Source: Oscillospiraceae bacterium
GTDB lineage: Bacteria; Bacillota; Clostridia; Oscillospirales; Acutalibacteraceae
Assembly (NCBI GenBank): GCA_029004655.1
Contig: JAQVYP010000020.1
Coordinates: 1-7,616 of the forward strand
Reading direction: 5' to 3'
Length of the DNA: 7,616 bases
Below the pieces are notes generated by a model. It was not told the origin of the DNA. It worked only from the letters and a program-made list of their open reading frames with translations, and ran no database searches. Positions 1 through 5,843 of the stretch are shown here, in pieces (the first letter of the stretch is position 1; each line of letters opens with the position of its first letter). The translations under genes and the position numbers were made by a program.

Positions 1-5
1 CGGTC

Positions 6-83
6 TTTTGTTTGCGAGACTGCGTTGTCGTTCTCGGCGGGCGATAGCCCGCCTTCGTCCTCCGCCTTGTCTCACAAACAAAA
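6..83. repeat. GC-rich nested palindrome, possible dispersed intergenic element (may be cut by window edge)
   Basis: The outer arms 6-20 and 69-83 pair in 14 of 15 positions; the only mismatch is 15 against 74. Inside them, 36-42 (GGCGGGC) pairs perfectly with 47-53 (GCCCGCC) around a 4-base loop GATA. A short GCG/CGC helix (22-24 with 63-65) can bridge the two. A competing pairing also exists: TTTGCGAG at 11-18 is the exact complement of CTCGCAAA at 86-93, so the left arm has two partners. By hand count the first 80 bases are about 59% G+C, well above the AT-rich DNA after it. No T-run follows on either strand, so it does not look like a standard terminator. It resembles a REP or MITE-like intergenic repeat, but no second copy lies in this window, so that label is inference. 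Confidence 0.5.
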
Positions 84-183
84 TCCTCGCAAATCTTGGT
101 CACTTTTTAATTGGAATTAGTATTAGGGCGGGATGAGGGCGTATCTACAAGAATGGATTTCTACTAATCAATCATCAAACTAT

Positions 184-211
184 TTTATAATTGATATATT
201 TATAGTATAAT
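184..211 (+). promoter_or_regulatory. Probable promoter of mscS
   Basis: A perfect -10 hexamer TATAAT lies at 206-211. A 16-base spacer separates it from TTTATA at 184-189, which matches the -35 consensus at four of six positions. Transcription would start near 218, leaving a short leader of about 16 bases before the mscS ATG. The region is very AT-rich and a second TATAAT occurs at 186-191 without a good -35, so the exact choice is uncertain. Confidence 0.55.
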
Positions 212-220
212 CATTAAAAA

Positions 221-225
221 GGGGG
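221..225 (+). promoter_or_regulatory. G-run ribosome binding site of mscS
   Basis: Five consecutive Gs after an A-run lie 8 bases before the ATG at 234. GGGGG can pair with the CCUCC of the 16S rRNA tail through one G-U wobble. The same type of site precedes mreB, mreC and mreD. Confidence 0.75.
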
Positions 226-233
226 TAATAAAG

Positions 234-1046
234 ATGGAAGAGTTTAAAAATAAATTTTTAGATTTTTGTTATAGTTTCGGACCAAAAGTTTTAGGTGCTG
301 TTTTGGTAGTTGTTGCCGGTCATTTTATAATTAAATTATTGGTAACCATGATGGACAGGTCATTTCAACGTATAAAAATGGATGTTTCACTTAACAATTT
401 TCTGAAAAAAGCAGCAAGTATCGTTTTGCGTGTAATATTGATTCTAAGCGCACTTACAACCTTGGGAATATCAACCACCGGATTGCTTGCAGCATTGTCT
501 GCGTCAGCAGTTGCAGTAGCGTTAGCGCTCAAGGACAGTCTGGGAAATTTGGCCGGCGGCATATTGATTCTGTTATCCAGACCGTTTTCAACGGGGGATT
601 ATATTGATGTGTCAGGATTGTCAGGTACTGTTATTAGCATAGATATGATACACACGACATTGGTAACTCCGGACAACCGTCAAATTGTTATTCCAAATGG
701 TCAAATGGTTAACGAAAAGGTGGTTAATTACTCAAAAGAAGAATGCAGACGAATGGATTTGACAATTTCTATAAGTTATAAAAGCGATTCTGAATTAGCT
801 AAAAGAGTCATTCTTGAGACTGTAAATGCACACAAATTCACTATGCAGACCCCTGAATCACCGTTTGCCAGGGTTGATAAACAAGGCGAAAATTCAATTG
901 ACATTGCCGTCAGAACATGGTGCAAAACAGAAAATTACTGGACACTGCATTATGACTTAATGGAACAGATTATAGATGCACTTGACAAAGAAGGTGTTAC
1001 AGTTCCAATTAAACTACTTGATGTGCGAATTATTGAAAATAATTAA
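234..1046 (+). CDS. mscS: Small-conductance mechanosensitive channel, MscS family
   Basis: This 270-residue membrane protein has the minimal MscS layout. Membrane segments lie at about residues 17-38 and 61-80. The pore-lining TM3 follows at about 83-113 and has the family's Ala/Gly/Ser-rich face (SASAVAVALALKDSLGN) ending in LLSRPF. A beta domain follows (GDYIDVSG at 121-128, then a stretch ending IVIPNGQM at 151-158), and then a cytoplasmic alpha/beta domain to the C-terminus. Channels of this family open under membrane tension and release solutes during hypo-osmotic shock; the complex is a homoheptamer in the plasma membrane. The length is close to that of the E. coli protein (286). The ATG at 234 is well placed after a GGGGG site. 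The gene appears monocistronic: its own promoter lies upstream, and convergent degV starts its stop codon 43 bases downstream. Recognition of the family is secure; the gene symbol is by family resemblance. Confidence 0.95.
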   Translation: MEEFKNKFLDFCYSFGPKVLGAVLVVVAGHFIIKLLVTMMDRSFQRIKMDVSLNNFLKKAASIVLRVILILSALTTLGISTTGLLAALSASAVAVALALKDSLGNLAGGILILLSRPFSTGDYIDVSGLSGTVISIDMIHTTLVTPDNRQIVIPNGQMVNEKVVNYSKEECRRMDLTISISYKSDSELAKRVILETVNAHKFTMQTPESPFARVDKQGENSIDIAVRTWCKTENYWTLHYDLMEQIIDALDKEGVTVPIKLLDVRIIENN

Positions 1047-1051
1047 AGAAT

Positions 1052-1084
1052 GAACCTGTTTTGATATTTAATCAAAGCAGGTTC
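1052..1084. terminator. Hairpin between convergent mscS and degV, probable bidirectional terminator
   Basis: Positions 1052-1065 pair with 1071-1084 over 14 base pairs with a single G-T wobble (1059 with 1077) and a 5-base loop ATTTA. It sits exactly between the two convergent stop codons. Neither side is followed by a strong T-run: the plus side reads TGAATTTATTTAAT and the minus side ATTCTTTAATT. The stem is convincing, but termination efficiency is a guess. Confidence 0.65.
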
Positions 1085-1089
1085 TGAAT

Positions 1090-1956
1090 TTATTTAATCA
1101 AAGACTTTCTAACAAACAGTATTCCTAGGGTCCCTGGTCCGCAATGGACAGAAATAGTGCAACCTGCTCGGGTAATAAATACTTCTTTAAACGGTAAAAT
1201 TTGCTTTACAAGTTTTGATATTTCGTCAGTGATTTCATCACTGCAACCCGAATGTGTAATAAATATGCGGTCAAGCTCTATATCATCTTTATCGGCAAGG
1301 CGCGCGTTAACATATTCTTTAAGAACATCCAAAAGTTTCCCACGATATTTCTTGCCGACAACCATGTTTCCGCCTTTGACCTCAATACATGGCTTTAATT
1401 TCAATAAGTTTGCACCAAGAGCCGCCAAAGATGAGCAACGCCCGCCTTTATTAAGATATTCCAAAGTGTCAATAATAAAAGAAGCATCAATATGTTGCTG
1501 CATATCAATAACACGAGAATAAATCTCACCGGCGGTTAGGTTTTCTGCCGCAAGATCTGCTGCATAAAGCACTTGAAGCCCAACACCTGTTGAAAGATTT
1601 TTGCTGTCAACAACATAAACACCTTCAAGCTGGCCTGCTGCAATTCGTGCGTTATTGAAGTTTGATGACATAGAAGAACTAATTGTAAAATAAATTACGC
1701 TGTATCCCTCGTCGGTGAATTGCTTTAAAAAACCATAATGGTCTTTTACATTCGCTGCTGCAGTTTTAGGTAAAGTGCTGGTCATTGTAACATATTCATA
1801 AACATCAGTCGGATTAATTTCCTCTCCATCACGAAGGGATATGTAATCTTTTACAATATATAGAGGGTTGATTTTTATGTTGTATTTTTGAATAAGCTCT
1901 ACACCTAAATCAGACGTGCTGTCGCTTGCAATGATAATTTTGCTGTTGTTTTTCAA
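1090..1956 (-). CDS. degV: DegV family fatty-acid-binding protein
   Basis: This 288-residue protein has the full set of DegV landmarks: ASDSTSDLG at residues 10-18, PLYI at 31-34, the TSTLPKTAA segment at 59-67, ISSSMSSNFNNA at 92-103, VVDSKNLSTG at 115-124, LNKGGRCSS at 168-176, and a C-terminal GPGTLGI at 273-279. DegV proteins bind a fatty acid between two alpha/beta domains. In Firmicutes the related FakB proteins present fatty acids to the kinase FakA, but no kinase gene is visible here, so the partner is unknown. The start is taken as TTG at 1956, 7 bases after GGAGGG (1964-1969), which makes MKNNSKIII the N-terminus. The frame stays open to a GTG at 2061, but those 35 extra residues match nothing in the family and lie across a structured leader. 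An upstream promoter and dyad suggest the gene is regulated. Confidence 0.93.
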   Translation of the reverse strand: MKNNSKIIIASDSTSDLGVELIQKYNIKINPLYIVKDYISLRDGEEINPTDVYEYVTMTSTLPKTAAANVKDHYGFLKQFTDEGYSVIYFTISSSMSSNFNNARIAAGQLEGVYVVDSKNLSTGVGLQVLYAADLAAENLTAGEIYSRVIDMQQHIDASFIIDTLEYLNKGGRCSSLAALGANLLKLKPCIEVKGGNMVVGKKYRGKLLDVLKEYVNARLADKDDIELDRIFITHSGCSDEITDEISKLVKQILPFKEVFITRAGCTISVHCGPGTLGILFVRKSLIK

Positions 1957-1963
1957 AACTTTT

Positions 1964-1969
1964 CCCTCC
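1964..1969 (-). promoter_or_regulatory. Ribosome binding site fixing the TTG start of degV
   Basis: Read on the minus strand this is GGAGGG, 7 bases before the TTG at 1956-1954. It is the best site in the region and falls just where DegV homology begins. It therefore overrides the longer open frame beginning at 2061. Confidence 0.85.
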
Positions 1970-1997
1970 GAAATTCGATTATTAAAACAAGTAGCTG

Positions 1998-2084
1998 AAA
2001 AAAAGATGCAAAAGTGATAAGACAAAGCAATAATAATATGCACATCTTTTGCGGTTGCCACTCACAGTGGCGAGCAAAAGGTGC
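1998..2084 (-). promoter_or_regulatory. Structured 5' leader of degV with three complementary arms (possible attenuator)
   Basis: On the minus strand, arm 1 (2084-2074, GCACCTTTTGC) pairs with arm 2 (2052-2040, GCAAAAGATGTGC) through 7+4 base pairs with a 2-base bulge. Between them sits a perfect 6-bp hairpin GCCACT-GTG-AGTGGC (2071-2057). Arm 3 (2016-2005, CACTTTTGCATC) runs directly into seven Ts (2004-1998). Arm 2 can pair with arm 3 instead, either by GCAAAAG with CTTTTGC or by AAAAGATG with CATCTTTT, so the two foldings exclude each other. Arm 2 with arm 3 plus the T-run resembles an intrinsic terminator, but its loop is about 31-34 bases and the stem is AU-rich, so it would be weak. The pairings are seen directly; a regulatory switch is inference, and I match it to no known riboswitch class. 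Confidence 0.4.
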
Positions 2085-2093
2085 TTTAAATAT

Positions 2094-2123
2094 TATAATA
2101 ATCACATTAATTTGATTATTATA
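2094..2123. promoter_or_regulatory. Perfect 11-bp dyad over the degV -10 and start point, candidate operator
   Basis: TATAATAATCA at 2094-2104 is the exact inverted complement of TGATTATTATA at 2113-2123, with an 8-base spacer. The right arm contains the minus-strand -10 hexamer, and the predicted start (about 2111) falls in the spacer. A bound dimeric repressor here would block polymerase. The AT-only character means chance is possible, and no regulator gene is adjacent. Confidence 0.45.
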
Positions 2124-2145
2124 TCATATTTAATGCCAAACTCAA
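2118..2145 (-). promoter_or_regulatory. Promoter of degV
   Basis: On the minus strand TTGAGT (2145-2140) is followed by a 16-base spacer and a perfect TATAAT (2123-2118). A TG dinucleotide one base upstream makes an extended -10 (TGATATAAT). Transcription would start near 2111, giving a leader of about 155 bases before the TTG start. This is the strongest promoter-like match in the divergent region. Confidence 0.7.
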
Positions 2146-2216
2146 CAAATTTTTTAAAAATTAAATTATTGTAACTAATTTGTATTATATTTTAACTTTC
2201 TAATTGTGTAAATATC

Positions 2217-2225
2217 TGGTACAAT
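2217..2225 (+). promoter_or_regulatory. Extended -10 promoter of the deacetylase-dut unit
   Basis: TGGTACAAT at 2217-2225 is an extended -10 (TG, one base, TACAAT). At the -35 position only a weak TTTCTA (2197-2202, 17-base spacer) is present, which fits an extended -10 promoter. Transcription would start near 2232, giving a leader of about 23 bases to the ATG at 2255. This argues against the TTG at 2240, which would have only about 8 leader bases. Confidence 0.55.
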
Positions 2226-2254
2226 GTAAGTAATAAAAATTGCGAGATGATTTG

Positions 2255-3211
2255 ATGAAATTAAGAACTTTTTTAAAAAAGTTTTATAAAAATAAAAATT
2301 TGCTAATATCAGTTTCAGCTTTATTGGTAGTATCTTTGATTGCTATAACTTATGCTTCTGCGGCGTTTTCTTCTGGCTCTTTTAATTTTACCCCGACAAC
2401 TTCTGATTCTATAGATCAAACTTCAGAAGGAACAGAAACAATTGATACGACTTCATTAGCATCTCAAGATGTAATCAATACTGAAAGCACAGAATCATCT
2501 GCAATTCCGGCGGTTGCAATCGTTTCTTCCCAAGAATCAATTGTACCGCCCCTTGAGCAATTCCCGGATGGCTCGAAAGTGTGTTATCTTACCTTTGATG
2601 ACGGGCCGTCAAGCGTAAGTACTCCTCAAATTTTGGAAGTGTTGAGCAGATATAATGCAAAGGCAACATTTTTTGTTGTTGGCACCGGCAAACTTGAATA
2701 TTTGAAGACAATTGCCGACCAAGGCCACACGATTGGACTGCACACAGATTCACATGTTTATGCAAATATTTACAGCAGCTACGAGGCGTATATTGCCGAC
2801 CTTGAAGCCATCAGCAACAAGGTATATGACCACACCGGAATCAGATCTACGATTATTCGCTTTCCTGGTGGCAGCAGTAACATATCAAGTTTATACAAAG
2901 GAAAGTGTCCGGGATTAATGACAAGACTTACTGTAGATGTTGAAGCTAATGGATATAGATATTTTGACTGGAGTGTTAGTACTGGCGATGCAGACCAAAA
3001 ACTGGCACCTCCCGAAACTATTATGGAAAATGTCAAAAAATTTTCAAACAATAAGTCACAAATATGTGTTCTAATGCATGATACAAATGCAAAGTCAACT
3101 ACGGTTGAAGCTTTACCTGCTGTTATTGAATATTTAGCATCTCAAGGTTTCGAATTCAGGGCACTTACCATGGATTCGCCTGTTTTCCATCATGAAAAAC
3201 TAAATAATTAG
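2255..3211 (+). CDS. Membrane-anchored polysaccharide deacetylase (NodB-type, probable peptidoglycan deacetylase)
   Basis: The 318 residues begin with a Lys/Arg-rich stretch and one hydrophobic segment (about 16-37) that is a signal peptide or membrane anchor. A Ser/Thr/Glu-rich linker follows to about 107, then a NodB domain. The five NodB motifs are present: TFDDGPS at 113-119 (D115 catalytic, D116 metal ligand), HTDSH at 163-167 (both His metal ligands), RFPGGS at 202-207, DWSVSTGD at 238-245, and LMHD at 273-276. These metal enzymes remove acetyl groups from N-acetylglucosamine or N-acetylmuramic acid; in Gram-positives this often gives lysozyme resistance. The exact substrate cannot be read from the sequence. 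ATG 2255 is preferred over TTG 2240 because GAGATGAT (2244-2251) closely matches the 16S-complementary GAGGTGAT and because of the promoter position. Its TAG stop overlaps the ribosome binding site of dut. Confidence 0.92.
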   Translation: MKLRTFLKKFYKNKNLLISVSALLVVSLIAITYASAAFSSGSFNFTPTTSDSIDQTSEGTETIDTTSLASQDVINTESTESSAIPAVAIVSSQESIVPPLEQFPDGSKVCYLTFDDGPSSVSTPQILEVLSRYNAKATFFVVGTGKLEYLKTIADQGHTIGLHTDSHVYANIYSSYEAYIADLEAISNKVYDHTGIRSTIIRFPGGSSNISSLYKGKCPGLMTRLTVDVEANGYRYFDWSVSTGDADQKLAPPETIMENVKKFSNNKSQICVLMHDTNAKSTTVEALPAVIEYLASQGFEFRALTMDSPVFHHEKLNN

Positions 3212-3214
3212 GAG
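3210..3214 (+). promoter_or_regulatory. Ribosome binding site of dut, overlapping the upstream stop codon
   Basis: AGGAG begins inside the TAG stop (3209-3211) of the deacetylase gene and lies 6 bases before the GTG start at 3221. This arrangement fits translational coupling of the two genes. Confidence 0.85.
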
Positions 3215-3220
3215 AAAAAA

Positions 3221-3661
3221 GTGGAACTTAAAATAAAAAGACTAAAATGCAACTCGATATTGCCAAAGCGGGCAACAGTTGGTTCAGCAGGATTTGATTT
3301 ATATTCAAGCTTGGAATCACCGGTAGAAATAGCACCGGGGGAAAGGGTTTTAATTCCGACCGGAATCGCCATTGAATTGCCCGACAATAATTATGTTGCT
3401 TATATATATGCAAGAAGTGGGCTTGCGATAAAGAATGGAATAACTTTGTCTAACTGCGTTGGAGTAATAGACAGCGATTATCGTGGAGAAATCAAGGTGG
3501 GATTGATTAATTTATCAGATAAAGCTTATACAATAAATTCGGCTGATCGCATTGCACAGATGGTTATATCACCGGTTATTATACCGGAGCTTGTTGTATC
3601 TGATGATTTGAATGATACAGATCGCAGTGGTGGCGGTTTTGGTTCCACAGGCCAAAAATAG
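3221..3661 (+). CDS. dut: dUTP diphosphatase (dUTPase)
   Basis: The enzyme hydrolyses dUTP to dUMP and pyrophosphate in the cytoplasm. It keeps uracil out of DNA and supplies dUMP for thymidylate synthesis. The 146 residues show all five motifs of the homotrimeric family: AGFDLYS (23-29), ARSGLA (64-69), GVIDSDYRGEI (81-91, with D84 expected to activate the attacking water), DRIAQMVI (109-116), and the glycine-rich C-terminal RSGGGFGSTG (135-144) that closes over the nucleotide. The length is typical. The GTG start is set by AGGAG 6 bases upstream. The gene follows the deacetylase by 9 bases and is followed by a strong terminator, so the two form one transcript. No functional link between them is evident. 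Confidence 0.97.
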   Translation: MELKIKRLKCNSILPKRATVGSAGFDLYSSLESPVEIAPGERVLIPTGIAIELPDNNYVAYIYARSGLAIKNGITLSNCVGVIDSDYRGEIKVGLINLSDKAYTINSADRIAQMVISPVIIPELVVSDDLNDTDRSGGGFGSTGQK

Positions 3662-3671
3662 TAGTTATTGT

Positions 3672-3700
3672 AAAGACGAGGTTTAAGCCTTGTCTTTTTT
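3672..3700 (+). terminator. Intrinsic terminator after dut
   Basis: Positions 3672-3681 pair with 3688-3697 over 10 base pairs (one G-T wobble) around the 6-base loop TTTAAG. The right arm ends in six Ts (3695-3700). It lies 10 bases after the dut stop and separates the deacetylase-dut unit from the mre operon. Confidence 0.88.
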
Positions 3701-3746
3701 GATTGCAAAATTTACAATTAGTATAAACTTTTATTGCGAAAAGCTA

Positions 3747-3776
3747 TTGTAGTCACTATGTGGTATAGGTTATAAT
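3747..3776 (+). promoter_or_regulatory. Probable promoter of the mreBCD-PBP2 operon
   Basis: A perfect TATAAT at 3771-3776 is preceded, 18 bases upstream, by TTGTAG (3747-3752), which has the TTG of the -35. Transcription would start near 3783, giving a leader of about 80 bases before mreB. A 10-bp palindrome TATTGCAATA (3795-3804) lies just after the predicted start and could bind a regulator, but this is speculative. Confidence 0.55.
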
Positions 3777-3806
3777 AATACGTATTGATTATATTATTGC
3801 AATAGT

Positions 3807-3826
3807 GCTTTGCTTTTTGGCAGAGC
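3807..3826 (+). other. Small hairpin in the mreB leader
   Basis: GCTTTGC (3807-3813) pairs with GCAGAGC (3820-3826) through seven base pairs, one of them a wobble, with loop TTTTTG. No T-run follows, so it is not a terminator. It lies about 25 bases ahead of the mreB ribosome binding site. It may shape or protect the leader, but no function can be read from it. Confidence 0.35.
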
Positions 3827-3850
3827 TATGTATATGTAGGATTTGAGTTT

Positions 3851-3856
3851 GGGGGA
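3851..3856 (+). promoter_or_regulatory. G-run ribosome binding site deciding the mreB start
   Basis: GGGGGA ends 6 bases before ATG 3863. The TTG at 3857, which begins the longest frame, touches this site directly and therefore cannot be the start. Confidence 0.8.
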
Positions 3857-3862
3857 TTGCGT

Positions 3863-4882
3863 ATGTTTACGAGGGATATCGGCATCGATTTAGGAACAGC
3901 AAACACTTTTGTTTGTATAAAAGGAAAAGGCATTGTTATGCGAGAACCATCTGTTGTAGCTTATGATGTTAGAAACGATGCAGTGCGCGCTGTTGGGAAA
4001 GAAGCAAAGGAAATGATTGGCAGAACCCCGGGCTCCATTGTGGCTGTTAAGCCGCTGAAAGACGGTGTTATTGCAGATTTTGATGTGACCGCTGCGATGC
4101 TCAAAAAATTTATTCGCGAAGCGCTTCGCGGCTCACTTTTTTCGAGAGCAAGGGTTATGATCTGCATTCCTGCAGGCGTTACAGAGGTTGAAAGCCGAGC
4201 AGTTTATGATGCGGCTAAGCAAGCAGGAGCGAATGATGTTGACCTTATAGAAGAGCCGATGGCTGCAGCTATTGGTGCCGGCCTTGATGTTAAAGCAGCA
4301 TCGGGTTGTATGATTGTTGACATCGGTGGAGGCACTACTGAAGTTGCCGTCGTCTCTTTGGGTGATATTGTTACTGCGCAGTCTATAAGAAGCGCAGGAG
4401 ATCATTTAGATGATGCTATCATAAACTTTATCAGGAAAAAACATAATTTGCTTATCGGTGAAAGAACTGCTGAGCAGATAAAGTTTGAATTAGGCTCAGC
4501 TTTACCTTTTAATGATGAGGGAAGCATGGATATAAAAGGGCGCAATTTGGTTGATGGATTGCCTAAAAATGTTGAAATAACGGCAGCAGATGTGCGTGAA
4601 GCAATCAGCGATAACATTACAATGATTATTGATACTATTCGTTCAACCTTAGAGAAGACCCCGCCGGAACTTGCGGCAGATATTATTGATCGCGGAATAA
4701 CAGTTACGGGTGGCGGTGCAAATCTTCGCGGCATAGTAGAGCTTATTGAAAGAGAAACAGGAATGCCTGTTACCATAGCACAAAATCCTATAGATTGTGT
4801 TGCTTTGGGCATAGCAAAAAGGCTGGAAAGCAATACAACATTTGATACCTATGTATTCAAAAGAGGCAAGAGATACAGATAA
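3863..4882 (+). CDS. mreB: Rod-shape determining actin homologue MreB
   Basis: This 339-residue actin-fold ATPase polymerises under the membrane and orients lateral wall synthesis. The phosphate-1 loop DIGIDLGTANTFV lies at residues 5-17. The family signature P-G-V-T-E-V-E is at 103-110, EEPMAAAIGAGLDV at 130-143, the phosphate-2 loop DIGGGTTEVAVVSLG at 153-167, and the adenosine loop TGGGANLRG at 282-290. The length is normal for the family. Bacilli also carry the paralogues Mbl and MreBH; the position directly before mreC and mreD makes MreB proper the best call. The start is ATG 3863 after a GGGGGA site, two codons into the longest frame. It is the first gene of the operon, with its own promoter upstream and 37 bases before mreC. 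Confidence 0.97.
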   Translation: MFTRDIGIDLGTANTFVCIKGKGIVMREPSVVAYDVRNDAVRAVGKEAKEMIGRTPGSIVAVKPLKDGVIADFDVTAAMLKKFIREALRGSLFSRARVMICIPAGVTEVESRAVYDAAKQAGANDVDLIEEPMAAAIGAGLDVKAASGCMIVDIGGGTTEVAVVSLGDIVTAQSIRSAGDHLDDAIINFIRKKHNLLIGERTAEQIKFELGSALPFNDEGSMDIKGRNLVDGLPKNVEITAADVREAISDNITMIIDTIRSTLEKTPPELAADIIDRGITVTGGGANLRGIVELIERETGMPVTIAQNPIDCVALGIAKRLESNTTFDTYVFKRGKRYR

Positions 4883-4905
4883 TATTTATAAAAAACGAAC
4901 GTATC

Positions 4906-4912
4906 GGGGGGA
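4906..4912 (+). promoter_or_regulatory. G-run ribosome binding site of mreC
   Basis: GGGGGGA lies 7 bases before ATG 4920. Six Gs replace the usual GGAGG; pairing with CCUCC requires one G-U wobble. Confidence 0.8.
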
Positions 4913-4919
4913 CGTATAA

Positions 4920-5774
4920 ATGCGCTTTTTCTTTAGAAGCAGAAAATTCAAAATAATAGCCGGCATTACAGGAATTCTATTGGTTTTTGTAATTGTTATG
5001 CAAATTTTGGGCAGTATTGCGTCACCCACAACAAGCATTTTGGGTGCAGTTGTTTCTCCGATTCAAAAATTCTCAACTTGGCTAACGACTAGCATAAGCG
5101 ATTTCAACACGACCATAAATGATGGACAGGCTCTAATGCAGGAAAACGAGGAATTACGTGCTGAAAACGAGCGCTTAACAAACGAAGTTTTGGATTATCA
5201 AGAGATTAAAGAGGAAAATGCTTTCTATGAGGAATTTTTAGAAATTAAGGAGCAAAACAGTGACTTTGTGATGGAGCCTGCAACGCTTATTGCCATGGAT
5301 AGCACGGATCCTTATTTAGGATTTACAATCGATAAAGGACTTTTGAATGGCATTGCGGCAGGTGATCCGGTTATAACATCGGCAGGTCTAGTCGGATATA
5401 TTTCCGAAACAGCACCGTCTTATTCAAAGGTTACAACAATTTTAAGCGCTGACCTTAACATTGGAAGTGTTGATAAACGGACAAAGGATGCCGGAATTGT
5501 TTCAGGAAAGCTTTCACTTGCGGAGAAAGGACTTTGCCGTTTGTATAACTTGCCAAGAACATGTTCAGTGGCAGTTGGTGATTATGTTGTCACTTCCGGT
5601 GGAGGTGTTTTCCCTTCAGGATTGCTTATCGGAACAGTAACAGATATTAAAGCAGAGGAAATAAACACATCAGTATATGCAATTTTAGACCCTGTAGTGG
5701 ATATTCCGGAAATCAGAGATGTTATGGTTCTAACTTATTTTTCAGGTCAAGGTGAAACACTTCCGTCAGAATAA
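4920..5774 (+). CDS. mreC: Cell-shape protein MreC
   Basis: The 284 residues follow the MreC plan: a basic N-terminus, one membrane segment (about 11-33), and a charged coiled coil (about 66-112, with the repeated pattern ENEELRAENERL) that drives dimerisation. An extracytoplasmic double beta-barrel domain (about 115-275) follows. The hallmark TSGGGVFPSGLLIG is at 225-238 and GLVG at 156-159. MreC is a bitopic scaffold that links MreB and MreD to PBP2 and can activate the transpeptidase. The C-terminus is short, without the long tail seen in some Gram-positive relatives. The gene sits between mreB and mreD. Its TAA stop overlaps an ATG (TAATG) that opens an 18-codon frame before mreD. Confidence 0.96.
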   Translation: MRFFFRSRKFKIIAGITGILLVFVIVMQILGSIASPTTSILGAVVSPIQKFSTWLTTSISDFNTTINDGQALMQENEELRAENERLTNEVLDYQEIKEENAFYEEFLEIKEQNSDFVMEPATLIAMDSTDPYLGFTIDKGLLNGIAAGDPVITSAGLVGYISETAPSYSKVTTILSADLNIGSVDKRTKDAGIVSGKLSLAEKGLCRLYNLPRTCSVAVGDYVVTSGGGVFPSGLLIGTVTDIKAEEINTSVYAILDPVVDIPEIRDVMVLTYFSGQGETLPSE

Positions 5775-5830
5775 TGTCAAGGGTATCTCTAAAAACTGTC
5801 CAAAGATTGGATGGCTTTAAGTTGGAGTAG
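5774..5830 (+). CDS. Possible 18-residue coupled mini-ORF between mreC and mreD
   Basis: The A of the mreC TAA is the first base of an ATG. The frame encodes MSRVSLKTVQRLDGFKLE and stops at TAG 5828-5830, seven bases before the G-run ribosome binding site of mreD at 5837. Such a TAATG overlap can couple translation, which would carry ribosomes almost to mreD across this otherwise empty 76-base gap. There is no membrane segment, motif or separate ribosome binding site. It may be chance, and I place little weight on it. Confidence 0.15.
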   Translation: MSRVSLKTVQRLDGFKLE

Positions 5831-5836
5831 TATAAC

Positions 5837-5843
5837 GGGGGGA
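5837..5843 (+). promoter_or_regulatory. G-run ribosome binding site deciding the TTG start of mreD
   Basis: GGGGGGA lies 7 bases before TTG 5851, the same sequence and spacing as at mreC. No ATG or GTG follows at a suitable distance in frame, so TTG is the start. Confidence 0.8.

Noticed and set aside
1..120. Plus-strand open frame from the window edge to TAG at 118-120, as a possible gene tail
   Set aside because: The translation is low-complexity (Ser/Pro-rich) and the frame runs through a palindrome. This looks like an intergenic repeat rather than coding sequence, though an upstream gene ending just before the window cannot be excluded.
1157..1522. Plus-strand open frame of 121 codons inside degV
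   Set aside because: It lies antisense to a well-supported DegV protein and shows no motif.
1957..2061. N-terminal extension of DegV from a GTG at 2061 (35 extra residues)
   Set aside because: The extension resembles nothing in the DegV family and overlaps the structured leader. A GGAGGG site instead points to TTG 1956, where homology begins.
2057..2071. Minus-strand GCCACTGTGAG resembles a piece of the cobalamin riboswitch core
   Set aside because: The other conserved blocks of that riboswitch are missing, and the region is far too short and AT-rich. The string is explained by a simple 6-bp hairpin.
4402..4833. Long minus-strand open frame inside mreB (143 codons), and similar antisense frames elsewhere
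   Set aside because: It is the shadow of the mreB coding frame. It has no ribosome binding site or recognisable protein features.
5807..5836. Promoter-like TTGGAT, 18-base spacer, TATAAC ahead of mreD
   Set aside because: Transcription would start inside or after the mreD ribosome binding site, so it could not make a properly led mreD message.
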